Source: Branchipolynoe longqiensis
Lineage: Eukaryota > Annelida > Polychaeta > Phyllodocida > Polynoidae
Reading direction: 5' to 3'
NCBI GenBank assembly: GCA_030323885.1
Contig: CM059199.1
Span: forward strand, 74,423,050 to 74,487,049
Length of the DNA: 64,000 nt
Each line of letters opens with the position of its first letter. Positions within the stretch are counted from its first letter, which is position 1. The position numbers and the translations under genes are program-made. Below are positions 31,216-42,482 of this stretch, piece by piece. The notes beneath the pieces were generated by a model. The model saw only the letters and a program-made list of their open reading frames with translations. It was not told the origin of the DNA and searched no databases.

Positions 31216-31475
31216 GCAGGCTGAGTAGACCAGCTTGGTTAGATTGACTTGTCCATATAGTTAGTCTATGTTCGGGTACCAGTCTAAGCCTGGTGTTCAA
31301 TGCGTTTATAAAAAATACAATCAATTTCACTGGTGCCGTGACCAGTCTATGGGCACTGCTACATAGGTTTAGAATACTTCCCTGGGTTCATGGCTGCCGT
31401 GACGAGGATGTTCTACACACGAGGAGCATTAATTATGTGGATGGTGCTGTGACCAGGATGTTTTAAATGAGGAGC
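31216..31475 (+). mobile_element. Possible LTR end with tRNA-His primer site
   Basis: 'CAATTTCA' + C + 'TGGTGCCGTGACCAG' (~31322-31345) reproduces the layout of the TRIM (LTR ending CA, one C, then tRNA-His complement), but the ~100 bp upstream are not TRIM. Degenerate echoes follow at ~31393 ('TGCCGTGACGAGGATGTT') and ~31444 ('TGGTGCTGTGACCAGGATGTT'). It may be the remains of another LTR retrotransposon using the same primer. No second LTR was found. Confidence 0.4.
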
Positions 31476-31572
31476 AATATGTTGATGAAGAGCCTCGTTT
31501 CAGCGATGCAATGCGCGCTAGTTGGGTACTTATAATTGGAAGCATGACACTTAGGATTTCAGAGAGAAATTA

Positions 31573-31905
31573 TCGGACGCGATGGCTGAATCGGTCAAAG
31601 AGCTACCTAGCTTACCGCGCGGAAGCTTGGGCTGGTTCGAATAGCGGCCGAGGCAAACCGATGACTTACAAATATGTCATTTGTTGTCAAAATGGGTGCT
31701 TGGTATTCCTAGATTAGGTCAAGGAATTGTTGTCCTGGGACCAGAATAATATATATGATTGAGTGGGAATTTAGGTAATTGCGCCGGCGCCCTGGTATCC
31801 CAATGGGATAGCACCATAAAGTCACCATGAGAGCACACTGGAAGTGTAACAAGTCGGTTGCCATGTCCTGGTATGATCTTAGATGTTCCCACGACTTAAA
31901 ACCCT
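31573..31905 (+). mobile_element. SINE-V, near full length, diverged
   Basis: Head 'CGATGGCTGAATCGGTCAA', body and tail 'GATCTTAGATGTTCCCACGA'. Confidence 0.75.
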
Positions 31906-32031
31906 CATAGACAAAAACACAGACTTGTAGACTATCTTTCTTCATTCCTGAAAAATGGCAATTGCCTTTGTTGGCAATTCATCAGCACAAAGAAAACCCA
32001 AACATTGATGGATTGTGAATGAATGTAATTA
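31906..32031. other. Intergenic spacer
   Basis: Nothing recognised. It ends with the TTA target of the next MITE. Confidence 0.4.
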
Positions 32032-32455
32032 AAGCGCCTGTCACACTATGGCGGATTGAGCAACGGACAGAACCGGACAATGAATATTCTAGTCTGGTGT
32101 TATTCGGACTTGAAATGCATCGATTATGTAACAGACAGGTAACGGACGGGTAATGGATATATAATGGACGGGAATGGATGGGAATGGATGGGAATGGCCT
32201 GTAACAGATGAGGAATGGATGAGGAATGGACAGGGAATGGATGGTAATGGACATTAACCGCATAGGTCAGTCCAGCGCAATCCATTACAAGTTTTGTGCA
32301 TGCACAAAAGTTGTAACGGATCAGGCCGGATTTCAACAAATATCAATGGATATGCAATGGATATGCAACAGACACAAACTGGGCCTTGCCGGATATCAAC
32401 AGACTTTGTTCGGTTTCTTTCCGTTTCCCCAATCCGGTGATGTGTGACAGAGCCT
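32032..32455. mobile_element. MITE, subfamily III (GGAC type)
   Basis: Ends AAGCGCCTGTCACACTATGG and GGTGATGTGTGACAGAGCCT; TTA at 32029-32031 and 32456-32458. Interior of repeated 'GGACGGGAATGG'-type phrases and the central 'GTTTTGTGCATGCACAAAAG' (~32288). Confidence 0.85.
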
Positions 32456-32671
32456 TTAGCAATACTCACCCTTCATTTGGTTCGGTAACACCCACATGTA
32501 CAACTTAGTTAATCAACCCTGTAATTGTTCAGCTTCCGGGTATAACTTATAAGTAATGATAGATTATCGACCAGCTAACGAAGCACAGTGAAATCACCTT
32601 CTGGTGAATCTGATCCCTACATTCAACCTACCTCAGCAATGGCTAATTTCTAAGCAGATTACTTCAGCTTA

Positions 32672-32960
32672 TACCCCTGTCACACTACGACTAATGAGCA
32701 AACGTGAGCCTAACGTGGTGATATTTCGTCATTACTTTGATGTACGTTTGATTATGTTATGATGACGTCATTATGACATTAGACTGACGTCGAGCTACAT
32801 CACATTACATCATGTTACGTCGAGTTACGTCGAGGTTTTGGACATGTTCAAAAATTTCGACGTAGCTCGAACGTAAGGGTTTACGTTCGCCGTACGTTCT
32901 GTTCACGTTCAGCGAATGTCAATGACGTTAAACGGACGTTAGGCAAATGTTCCTCACTAT
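32672..32960 (+). mobile_element. MITE, subfamily I, 3'-truncated
   Basis: Starts TACCCCTGTCACACTACGAC after TTA (32669-32671). It follows 647-1326 closely past the centre ('GTTTTGGACATGTTCAAAAA', ~32842) and stops near 32960, where a SINE-N copy begins. Confidence 0.8.
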
Positions 32961-32967
32961 GTTCCAG

Positions 32968-33127
32968 CTGTGGGTAATGCTATCGATCCTGCTTAGTGGA
33001 CACATTTGCAATTTTGGGGTATTTTCCGTTCCAACCAGTGGTCCACAACTGCTTAATCAAAAGCTGTGGACGTCCAATAGGTGATGATAAAACGCATTGT
33101 GCTCCTGAGGCGTCGTTAAATAAAACA
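32968..33127 (+). mobile_element. SINE-N with internal deletion
   Basis: 'CCGTTCCAACCAGTGGTCCA' is the head-proximal body and 'GCGTCGTTAAATAAAACAAG' the inverted far end; the middle seen in 10905-11245 is missing. It lies at the truncated end of a MITE. Confidence 0.65.
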
Positions 33128-33137
33128 AGCTTTTGGC

Positions 33138-33292
33138 AACTGTATAATGCTGGCCCAGTGGGAAATCAAACTGTCAGCAGTATGACCTGATATCCCCCAC
33201 AGTCGCATTAACCTGACACCAAGCCAACCAATCCTAGCCCTATCTTAACAATGCCAAGCGCCAGGCTAAGAAGCGACAAGTATCAATTTGTA
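33138..33292 (-). mobile_element. SINE-V fragment
   Basis: Body only, from 'AATGCTGGCCCAGTGGGAAA' to 'GAAGCGACAAGTATCAATTT'. Confidence 0.7.
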
Positions 33293-33344
33293 AAATACCT
33301 CACAGATATCCTCCCTCCCTCACCCCCAACCCGTCATTCGCTTT

Positions 33345-33655
33345 GTCTTCCTTTGTTTGTTTGCTTGGGTATAACGTCCTGGCAACATCTAAGGTCAGAT
33401 CAGGACGAGTAGTGACTTGCAACAATGTGCACTCATTGCACCTTTATAGTGCTGCCCCTCTGAGAGACCAGCCCATGATATCCCACTAAGGCACATTATT
33501 CTGATCCTAAGCTGACCAGTCCTTGTCCTATCATAATAATGCCGAGTGCCAGGCTAGGAAGCAACAAGTATCAATTTGATCAATCATTGCTTTGAATCGA
33601 CCCAGATTCACATTCCAGGCTTTTCCTAAGTGAAACCTGCGCTATACAGATTAGG
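33345..33655 (-). mobile_element. SINE-V, near full length
   Basis: Tail 'AACGTCCTGGCAACATCTAA', complete body, and a poorly preserved tRNA head to 'CTGCGCTATACAGATTAGGC'. Confidence 0.75.
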
Positions 33656-33699
33656 CATCAGCATACTGTCGCTATGTCTGACTGTGAATAAGTCGATTT

Positions 33700-33760
33700 T
33701 GTTTGGTTGTTGGAATTTTACATCCTGGCAACAACTAAGGTCATATCAGGACGGGATGAA
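33700..33760 (-). mobile_element. SINE-V tail fragment
   Basis: Only 'TTTTACATCCTGGCAACAAC' and 'AAGGTCATATCAGGACGGG'. Confidence 0.7.
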
Positions 33761-34018
33761 AAAGTTGAAAACTTTGGATCTTGTCACTTCCAAAATAACA
33801 AGGGGTGTTTACAACATTTGTCTTGTTGGCGCCAATTGAGGACAATCAATATCAACTGAAGTCAGTTATCTATAAAACCCTATGCACATAATGTCAAAGG
33901 AGGAGCAGCAAGGCTATCCCAGGGACAACCCCGCCTGCACATCGTCAGAGCCGGCTGTGACAAGGACACGGCCACACTAATCACACTTCTTTGTCTATTT
34001 CCCCCCAAGTTCCTAAAC

Positions 34019-34358
34019 CGGGTGAGCTGGTTGAATCGGCAGAGCACAGGCTTCCAGTGTGGAAGGTCGGAAGTTCGATTCCCGGTCGAGTCAAACCAAT
34101 GATGGCCGAATGAGTTGAGCGTCCGTCTTCGGTTAATTCAATTCTTTTATTTTAACTCTCTGCAAGGTATGTTTACAATAAACTGAGGTGATAAAATAAA
34201 TGCATACAAAGATAGATCGTGGGATTCGAACCCCCGGATTCAAACCCTGCTTGAGTCAAACCAATGACTGACAAAATTGATACTTGTCGCTCCCAGTCAG
34301 GTGCTCGGCATTAATAGGAGAGGGCAAGGACTGGACTGCTCAGTGTCAGGATAAGCTA
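34019..34358 (+). mobile_element. SINE-V with secondary insertion
   Basis: Head 'GAGCTGGTTGAATCGGCAGA' and B-box-like 'GGAAGTTCGATTCCCGG', then a second head start ('GGCCGAATGAGTTGAGCGTC') broken by the block shared with 13868-13942 (34134-34205), then the body to 'CAGTGTCAGGATAA'. The tail is lost where an inverted copy begins. Confidence 0.65.
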
Positions 34359-34672
34359 GCGTCTTGCCAAAATCTAATGTCATATCAGGATGGGTACCGA
34401 CTTGTGACAGTGTGCACTCATGACAACTTTATAGTGCCCCCCATTTGGAGATCAGGCAACCAGCACCATGCCATGATATCCCTCTCAGTCACATTAGCCG
34501 GACACTGAGCCAACCAGTCCTTGCCTTACCCAAATAATGTTGAGCGCCTGGCTAGGAAGCCAGAAGTATTAATGTTTAAGTCATCGGTTTGACTAGACTA
34601 GGAAGCCGTGGACTTATATTCTGCGATCTTCCAAAATGGGAATCGGACGCTCAACTCATTTGGCCAACATGT
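34359..34672 (-). mobile_element. SINE-V, inverted against the preceding copy
   Basis: Reads tail ('GCGTCTTGCCAAAATCTAAT'), body, head ('GGACGCTCAACTCATTTGGCC'). With 34019-34358 it forms a tail-to-tail inverted pair, a potential long hairpin. Confidence 0.75.
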
Positions 34673-34734
34673 TTGATGGTACGGTTGCTATGTCTAACCT
34701 GGATGCAGATGGCTAATACTCTCACAAACTAAGC

Positions 34735-34950
34735 ATTGTTTCCAGGATAATGTGACTCAGTGGGATATGGTAACCTGGCACCATGGTTCTTTCAACCGTG
34801 TGCTTATTGGATTTTTGCGTCCGAGCAACATCTACCGCCATATCAGGACGGGAGCAACACTATGAAGGCGCCAGGACAGCGGACTGGGGCACGTTTCTAC
34901 ACGTCCTCATATTACTTCAGAAGTTGCTAGAATGCAAAACCCCAAATAAA
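34735..34950. mobile_element. Scrambled SINE-V pieces
   Basis: 'AGGATAATGTGACTCAGTGG' is body in plus orientation; 'TTTTGCGTCCGAGCAACATC' is tail in minus orientation; 'CTAGAATGCAAAACCCC' is a tail again in plus. This looks like recombined fragments. Confidence 0.5.
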
Positions 34951-35214
34951 TCACTCCTAGCCTGTCCTGCCATTCTTGCCCTTTATTAATGAACACCCTA
35001 ATGAAACATATTAATAGCCCTCCACAATAGTCTCCCACATCTGCCACTTACAGGCTAACCTTTGCCCACAAAAAGGAGAAAAGGCTGCACCAATATAGCG
35101 TCTTGTCCAGCCGAAGTACCATTGGCTTTAATTAGAACCAATTAGCAATTAGCGCAAATAAGTGGCACTTCAAGACAACAATTAATGAACACAGCCATCA
35201 TCACGTAGGGACCT
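34951..35214. other. Intergenic, nothing recognised
   Basis: No repeat or gene identified. Confidence 0.4.
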
Positions 35215-35665
35215 CCACCCATCCACTCACCCACTACCCCACACAACCACTCACCCCACCAACGCCACTCACGCACCACTCACGCACCACTCACCCACTC
35301 CCCTCACCCACTCACCTCACCCACTCACCCACCACTCACACAAGTGCCAACCCAGCCTCCACCACTCACCCACTCAACAACTCTCCCCCTCACCCACTCT
35401 CCCCCTCATCCACTCACCCACCACCCACCCACCACCCACCCACCACTCACCCACTACTAACCCACCCTCTCCGCTCATCCACTCACCCACCACCCACCAC
35501 CCACCACCCACCCACCACTCACCCACCACCCACCACCCACCCACCACTCACCCACTCTCACTACTAACTAACCCTCTGCCCCCAGCCATTCACCCACCAC
35601 TCACCCACCACCCACCCACCACCCACCCACCACTCACCCACCACTCACCCACCACCCACCCAATC
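35215..35665. repeat. CACC/CCACTCAC minisatellite
   Basis: Degenerate 4- and 8-bp units of the type CCACTCACCCACC over ~450 bp. On the other strand this is GGGTGAGT, the same unit as the 38.2-39.7 kb array in opposite orientation. Confidence 0.85.
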
Positions 35666-35880
35666 TCCTTCATTGTGCAGGAGATCTAGTTGTACTGAGA
35701 CTTCCACACGGTTCGAGCCAAGGGTGCGTTCTCAAATTGGTTATTTTTAATTTGTTTTGTAGTTGAGGTTGGGTGTTTGGAAGAACATTGGAACTACGTA
35801 GATACTGGCTTGTTTCTTTATTTATCGGTTGTTGTATTGCCATATGACATTTGAATGTCACATGGCAACACAATACTGCT

Positions 35881-36125
35881 CGAGGTTTGATTCCCCATGC
35901 CCCCAGCTCTGCCAATTTGGATTTCCACCGCTGTGTATAACTTACAGCGTCATCAAAGGCCGGTTGCTTTCATACCATGTATATGTGGTGTGAGAGGTTA
36001 AAAATCCCTTCGGTCGGTAAAAGTGTAGGCTCGGGCTTTCTATCGACCAGCAGTGGAATGAGGAAGACCAGTCGGCTATGACTGAAATTTCCCCTGCTTA
36101 AACAACTAATGGAGCAACAACAACA
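35881..36125 (+). mobile_element. SINE-Leu, head truncated
   Basis: Starts in the B box ('GGTTTGATTCCCC') and continues to the family end 'CCCCTGCTTAAACAACTAA' and an A/C-rich tail. Confidence 0.8.
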
Positions 36126-36252
36126 AAAATGTTAGAGGCATACAAGTTTCAGGACACTCTGCAATTCCCTTACCTACACATGGTTGACCTGAGCTCCGGA
36201 CTTAACCAAATTAAATATGAACGCAATGCACACAATGTATCAATTAGAGTAA

Positions 36253-36806
36253 AGCTGCATTTACACGGGCGACTTGAAACGTCCTACGTAGAACCAGTTG
36301 CCTAGAACGTTTTAAATGTGGCCGTGTAAACGCACCACTGCAGCGTTTTAGGGCTGAAACGTTCCAGCTGGAACGTTCCGCGAATACCACCTCAGGAGGT
36401 GGTCTACAGGAAAAGTTTCAGCTGGTTCCCAGGCGGCGATTGTGTACAATAGCAGTGCTCGCCGGCAACAGGGGGAGCAGTAGCTAATCGCTGGTGCCCG
36501 GCAGTGTTAGGGCCCGATTACGCCGAAATCTAGTGAATGCGATCATATTTAACAGAATTACAGACTCAAATAATGAAATTTAATTAAATTAACCTTAAAT
36601 TCCAAGCGATATTAACGTAGCAGCTACATCGGCGTCGAATCACCAAGTGTAAACTAAACAAATAGCAGTGCTCGCCGGCTACAGTAGGCTGCTGGTTCCC
36701 GGTCGCGGACAGTTTCAAATTTGGTCCGTGTAAACGCGCCACGAGAACGTTTCAGGTAGAACGCTTTGTCTTGAATCGTTTTACTTTTGGCCGTGTAAAC
36801 GCAGCT
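36253..36806. mobile_element. MITE with AGCTGCRTTTACACGG ends
   Basis: Ends AGCTGCATTTACACGGGC and GGCCGTGTAAACGCAGCT with TAA duplicated (36250-36252, 36807-36809). Interior repeats of 'GCCGTGTAAACGC' and 'GAACGTT'. A fragment of the 27985-28740 element (~36510-36660) sits inside, and 'TAGCAGTGCTCGCCGG' appears on both sides of it (~36450, ~36664). TWA target suggests a Harbinger-type origin, as for the CCCTGTCACAC elements. Confidence 0.8.
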
Positions 36807-36933
36807 TAAGATAGACTTAACAAAAGGTGTAGCACTGTAGTAAAAGTGCAACTCTACATTTCCATGTGCTATTATTACGTGGACGATATAACTTAATGAA
36901 TACCATTCTATAGGTATGCTGTATTTCGCAGAT

Positions 36934-37378
36934 ATATATGTATGTGTGTCGTTGTTTTGCATCCTAGCAACATCTAAGGTCCACGATTGAAAATGCACCT
37001 GCTTATTCAACTAATATACCCCCACCCCACAAAAAAAAGGTCATATCAAGATGGATACCGACTTGTGACAGTGCGCACTCATAACAACTTTACAGTGCTG
37101 CCACACCAGGACACGACACCACCAGCACCATGACTCAATATCCCACATAGTCACATTATCGTGACACTAAGCCAACCAGTCCTTGTCCTATCATATTACT
37201 GCCGAGCACCAGGCTAAGAAGCGACAAGTATAAATTGTATAAGTCATTGAGTTTGTCATTTTTGTTTCTCGGAGGGGGGGAGGGGGTCGTTAAACAAACA
37301 AAAATGAGTCGATTGGGATTCGAACTCCCGACCTTCCGTACGGGAAGCCTGCACTCTACCCATTCGGTCACTGTGTCC
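36934..37378 (-). mobile_element. SINE-V, split by a ~57-bp insertion
   Basis: Tail 'GCATCCTAGCAACATCTAAG' (36959-36978), then ~57 bp resembling a SINE-Leu 3' end plus poly-A (36982-37038), then the rest of SINE-V to the head 'CTACCCATTCGGTCACTGTG'. Confidence 0.75.
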
Positions 37379-37503
37379 TCTTTAGAAATAAGAGAAGACC
37401 CACTGGAGTAGATATTGGATCAAATATGACACTGCAATATATCAATTACGGAAATTTCTTCTTTGCCAAGAAAACGTCATATATCACAGATTATGGCCAA
37501 CAG

Positions 37504-37775
37504 GTAGGGGTTTCGAATCCCGGGCGAGTCAAAGCAATGACTTACAACGTTGATACATGTCGCTACATAGCGATGTGTTCACAATTACTGGGGCCTATTG
37601 AGGAGTGCGGTGTAGGGGACTCAGACAATAATGTTACTGAGTGCGATATCGCGTCAGCATGCCGCGCCGTCTGGTCTTCCAGTGCAGCAGCACTATGCAA
37701 ATCGGCAGGAATGTGCACTATCACGAATCGATGCACTTCCTTATATAGCATTAGATGGAAAACCCGGTAAAAAAA
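37504..37775 (+). mobile_element. SINE-V, head partly missing
   Basis: Starts in the B box ('GGTTTCGAATCCCGG'), body strongly diverged, ends 'CATTAGATGGAAAACCCGG'. Confidence 0.65.
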
Positions 37776-37907
37776 ACAACCCCAAGAGATTAGGGAACCA
37801 TTCTGCATCATGTCAATGAGGGGATTCCAGGCAAGTCTGAGTCCCTGTGACCTTGAATAGCGGCCAAGGTCACCTGTGGACCACCAGCGGACAGTTAGCT
37901 GTTTGTT

Positions 37908-38210
37908 TTATTTGTTGTTGTTTTACCTCCTAGCAACATATATGGTCATATCAGGACGGGTACCGACTTGTGACAGTGCGCACTCAGGGCCACTTCATAG
38001 TACTGCCCCATTGGGAGACCAGGCCGCCAGTGCCGTGACCTGGTATCCCACTCCGTCACATTATCCTGACACTGAACCAACCAGTCCTTGCCTTATCCTA
38101 ATAATGCTGAATGCCTGGCTAGGAAGCAACAAGTATCAATTGTTAAGTCATTGGTTTGACTCGACAAGGGTTCGAACCCACAAACCAAAGGGTTCGATCC
38201 CCCATCCTCG
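37908..38210 (-). mobile_element. SINE-V, head interrupted by a minisatellite
   Basis: Tail, body and the start of the inverted head ('GTTCGAACCCACAAACC', 'GGGTTCGATCCCCCATCC'). The rest of the head ('CTCAACTCATTCGGCC') appears at 39720-39735, beyond the array. Confidence 0.8.
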
Positions 38211-39715
38211 TGTTGTGTGGGTGAGTGGGTGGGTTGGTGAGTGGGTGGGTTGGTGAGTGGGTGTGTGGGTGGGTGAGTGGGTGAGTGGGTGAGTGGGTGG
38301 ATGGGTGAGTGAGTGGGTGAGTGGGTGAGTAGGTGAGTGGGTGAGTGGGTGAGTGGGTGAGTGGGTGAGTGGGTGAGTGAGTGAGTGGGTGAGTGGGTGA
38401 GTGGGTGAGTGGGTGAGTGGGTGAGTGGGTGAGTGAGTGAATGCATGATTGGGTGAGTGGGTGAGTGGGTGAGTGGTGTGTGGGTGAGTGGGTGAGTGGT
38501 GAGTCGGTGAGTGGGTGAGTGGTTTAGTGGGTGAGTGAGTGAGTGGGTGAGTGGGTGAGTGGGTGAGTGAAGGTTGGTGAGTTGGAGAGTTGGGGTGGGT
38601 GAGTGGGTGAGTGGGTGGGTGGGTGAGTGGGTGAGTGGGTGAGTGGGTGAGTGGGTGAGTAGGTGAGTGGGTGAGTGGATGAGTGGGTGAGTGGGTGAGT
38701 GGGTCGGTGAGTGGGTGAGTGAGTGGGTGAGTGGGTGAGTGGGTGAGTGACTGAATGCGTGAGTGGGTGAGTGGGTGAGTGGGTGAGTGAGTGAGTGAGT
38801 GAGTGAGTGGGTGAGTGAGTGGGTGAGTGGTGAGTGGGTGAGTGGGTGAGGGGTTAGTGGGTGAGTGGGTGAGTGGGTGAGTGGGTGAGTGGGTGGGTGA
38901 GTGAATGGGTGATTGGGTGATTGGGTGAGTGGGTGAGTGGGTGAGTGAGTGAGTGGGTGGGTGAGTGAGTGGGTGAATGGGTGAATTGGTGAGTGGGTGA
39001 TTGGGTGAGTGGGTGAGTGAGTGGGTGAGTGGGTGAGTGGGTGAGTGAGTGAGTGGGTTAGTGGGTGAGTGGGTGAGTTGGTGAGTGGATGAGTGCATGA
39101 GTGGGTGAGTGGGGGAGTGGGTGATCGGGTGAGTGGGTGAGCCGGTGAGTGGGTGAGTGGGTGAGTGGGTGAGTGGGTGAGTGGGTGAGTGGGTGAGTGG
39201 GTTAGTGGGTGAGTGGGTGAGCGGTGACTGGGTGAGTGGGTGAGCGGGTGAGTGAGTGAGTTGGTGAGTGGGTGTGTGGGTGGGTGATGAGTGGGTGAAT
39301 GGGTGTGTGGTGGTTGAGTGGGTGAGTGGGTGAGTGGGTGAGTGAGTGAATGGGTGATTGGGCGAGTGGGTGAGTGGGTGAGTGGGTGAGTGGGTTATTG
39401 GGTGAGTGGGTTATTGGGTGAGTGGGTGAGTGGGTGAGTGGGTGAGTGGGTTAGTGGGTGAGTGAGTGGGTTATTGGGTGAGTGGGTGAGTGGGTGATCG
39501 GGTGAGTGGGTGAGTGGGTGAGTGGGTGAGTGGGTTAGTGGGTGAGTGGGTGAGTGGTTGATTGGGTTAGTGGGTGAGTGGGTGAGCGGGTGAGTGAGTG
39601 AGTTGGTGAGTGGGTGTGTGGGTGGGTGACTGAGTGGGCGAATGGGTGTGTGGGTGGGTGAGTGGGTGAGTGCGTGAGTGGGTGAGTGGATGAGTGGGTG
39701 AGTGGGTGAGTGGTG
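38211..39715 (+). repeat. GGGTGAGT minisatellite, ~1.5 kb
   Basis: About 190 copies of an 8-bp GGGTGAGT unit with 4-bp slips (GAGT, GGGT). The minus-strand translation is a Ser/Pro/Thr/His repeat in long open frames (up to 316 codons), which I do not regard as genes. The array lies inside the tRNA head of a SINE. Confidence 0.93.
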
Positions 39716-39755
39716 GAGGCTCAACTCATTCGGCCATCTCGTCTGGTCCGGACCG
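39716..39755 (-). mobile_element. SINE-V head remnant beyond the minisatellite
   Basis: 'GGCTCAACTCATTCGGCCAT' corresponds to the first ~25 bases of the family head, as at 61850-61866. Confidence 0.7.
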
Positions 39756-39778
39756 TTAGCAGTTGTCAACTTGTGATG

Positions 39779-40010
39779 AGTTCAGGTGCACAACCCTGTA
39801 AAGGCTGATCAGAATATGGAGATAAACATCGGAGTGAAACCTTCAAAAAGGTAATATTTTTACATTTTTATTTGTTTGTGCACTGTTCCATAACCATCTC
39901 CTCACAACCAATGTAGAATTAGTGGGAATTAAAATTAACTTGAGGTAAATTCGTTCTATTTTAAGTCAATTTTTGGATTGGCGTTTAAGGGGGATTTGCG
40001 CTTGAAGTCT
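39779..40010 (-). mobile_element. MITE-T (TTCAGG ends)
   Basis: Ends TTCAGGTGCACAACCCTGT and 'GGATTTGCGCTTGAA'; 'TTTTTGGATTGGCGTTTA' is identical to the end of 44254-44485. Confidence 0.7.
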
Positions 40011-40159
40011 TCATTTACTTTGCCTATTTGTGTTTTGTCGAAGAAGTAGGGGGAAGTTTCTACGTTTGGTTATTTTGTTGTGTAAGGTCCCCTGCAAAGG
40101 GTCCATCCTATTCAGCCACACAACCCCCATTTTCCATTTTCTCAAGTTAGCCGAATGCC

Positions 40160-41200
40160 TAATCATTGAAACCCCCACCACCTCTATGTCCTCACTCACA
40201 CTCACTCCACCCCAACCTGGCTTCAAACGCTACCCACTGCACCCTCACCCACCCCCACACCCTCACTCCACCAGTAAAGGCTTCAACCCCCCCACCCCAG
40301 TCACCGCCCCCTGCTATAACCCACAACCCCACACCCCCACTCCACCAATACTGGCCTCAACCCCCCCACCCCACCCTAGTCACCCTGCTGCTATATAACC
40401 CACAACCCCACACCCCTAGTCAGCCTGAACCCCCCCTTCTATAACCCACATCCCCACACCCCCACTCCACCAATACTGGCCTCAACCCCCCCACCCCACC
40501 CTAGTCACCCCCCCGCTATATAACCCACAACCCCACACCCCCACTCCACCAATACTGGCCTCAACCCCCCCCCCACCCCACCCTAGTCACCCCCCTGCTA
40601 TATAACCCACAACCCCACACCCCCACTCCACCAATACTGGCCTCAACCCCCCCCCCCCACCTCAGTCACCCTTCCCTCCTTACCACATCCCACCTCCCCA
40701 CTCCACCAATACTGGCATCAACCCCCACCCTCCCCAGTCACCACCTCCCTTCTATAACCCACATTCCCCCACCCCCCTCCCCCCACCCCAGTCACCCTCC
40801 ACCCTCCCACATCCCACCTCCCCACTCCACCAATACTGTCCTCAATCCCCACCCTCCCCAGTCACCACCTCCCTTCTATAACCCACATCCCCCCACCCTC
40901 CTCCCCCACCCCAGTCCACCCTCCACCCTACCACATCGTACCTCCCCACTCCACCAATACTGGCCTAAACCCTCTCCCACCCAAGACAGACCCTCCTGCC
41001 CAGATATAACATATATATGTGTATATCCCCACACCCTCACTCCACCAAACAGGGCCAACCCCACAACCCCCAGCTCACCCCCATCTCATCTCCAATATAA
41101 CCCCCACCCCCACACTCTCACTCCACCGACCCTCTCACTGCTACCCTAACCTCACCCACCCCCATCACCCCCATCCCATCAGCACTACCTTTCCCGCCAC
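40160..41200. repeat. ~80-bp C-rich minisatellite
   Basis: Landmark 'ACTCCACCAATACTGGCCTC' recurs near 40340, 40463, 40541, 40623, 40700, 40820, 40945, with weaker copies to ~41170. Units also contain 'CCCTAGTCACC' and 'GCTATATAACCCACA'. Frames across it are not genes. Confidence 0.85.
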
Positions 41201-41426
41201 TTTAACTCGCAGAACGCTTCCCGAAATGTCATGCCAATAGGCAATCAAAATGCTCCTTTTTATTGCTCATGGAAACCAAAAGAAGATGATAATAGCGAAA
41301 TAGCGAAATAGCGAAATAGCGAATGGTAGACAGGAAGTGTGAACACTTATTTGTCTCTCATTTTTGCTTGAGTGCATGTAAATATGCAACACAAGGAATA
41401 ATTAGTAGCATGTGGTGAATAAGGGG
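41201..41426. other. Intergenic; short block shared with 29410
   Basis: (ATAGCGAA)n at ~41290-41320 followed by 'GGTAGACAGGAAGTGTGAAC', as at 29410-29466. Confidence 0.45.
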
Positions 41427-42343
41427 TCAAATTTCCCATGCTTTTTCTAATCTGTTCTTGAATGAATTTATTGACTCAGCATCAATAACATTTTGTGTGA
41501 GACTGTTCCATATATTTATGATCCTGTTTGAGAAACTGTGTTGCCTTAACTTTGAAATGGCTCTGGGTTTTACTAGTTTGAGAGTATGGCCCCGACTGCC
41601 TTCTCTTTTATTCAAGGTGAAAAATTGGTTCATATCTATTTGATCAAAACCTTTCATAATTTTAAATACTTCAATTATGTCATTTCTTTTCCTTCTGTAG
41701 GAAAGGTAGGAAGTTTCAATTCTCTAAGCCGTTGTTCATAGGGTAAGTCCTTTATAACTGCAACTAATTTCATTGCACGTCTCTGAACCTTTTCGATCTC
41801 CAGAATATCTTTCGAAAAATTGGGCTCCAAATTTGTGGACAGTATTCCAAAATTGGCTTAACAAGAGACTTAAATAGAATGAGAAAATTGTTCTTGTTGA
41901 GGCGATGGAAAGTTCTTTTAATTATTCCTACTCTCTGGTTAGCATTTGAGATGATAGTCCTCATGTGTTTCTGAAAGGAGAGTTGCCAGTCGAAGGTTAT
42001 GCCCAAGTCCTTTTCATAGATGTCTTGTTGCAGGACAGTGTTCTTCATATTATAGGCATAATGAGGATTATTTTTCCCGTAATGAATAATTTTGCACTTC
42101 TTTTGATTGAAGGGCAAATGCCATTTCTCGGACCATTGTGCAAGTTTCAGAATATCCTCCTGCAAGAGACTTTTATCTCTTACATCTTTTATGGCTCGAA
42201 AGACTTTTGTGTCATCCGCAAATATTTCTAGGTTTGATGAGACACTGCCTGGCAGGGCATTTATGGCTGTAGTGTCTCTAGTCGCCGCTAGCGGCGCTCC
42301 TGTCTTGTATATGGCATGGCCTATGGTGCGTCGTGGAGTCTGA
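41427..42343 (-). pseudogene. LINE reverse transcriptase C-terminal fragment (CR1-like)
   Basis: A decayed 3' portion of a non-LTR retrotransposon. On minus the palm-domain catalytic motif FADD lies at about 42204-42215, preceded by a 'GHAIYKTGAP' stretch (host frame open from ~42340) and followed by 'LPFNQKKCKIIHYG', 'LGITFDW', 'LEYCPQIWSP' and finally 'IINIWNSLTQNVI...SFKNRLE'. LEYC..WSP and IWNSLP-like endings are typical of CR1/L2-type reverse transcriptases. The frame is broken between ~41660 and 41790. The endonuclease and most of the polymerase domain are missing, as expected of 5' truncation. Inactive. The clade assignment is by motif memory. Confidence 0.8.
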
Positions 42344-42482
42344 TATAGGACCCCGAGAAGGTCACGTCTTGCTCAGATGAGGTTTAGCGTGCTGTACAGC
42401 CATATTGTGAAACAGACTCCTGAAATTCCCACTCACCCCAGACCCCTGCGGCAAAAATCTTTTCTTTAGGTTTTTTATGTCA

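Noticed and set aside
38148..39098. 316-codon Thr/His/Ser/Pro repeat protein
   Set aside because: A translation of the GGGTGAGT minisatellite, with no start context, domain or non-repeat exon.
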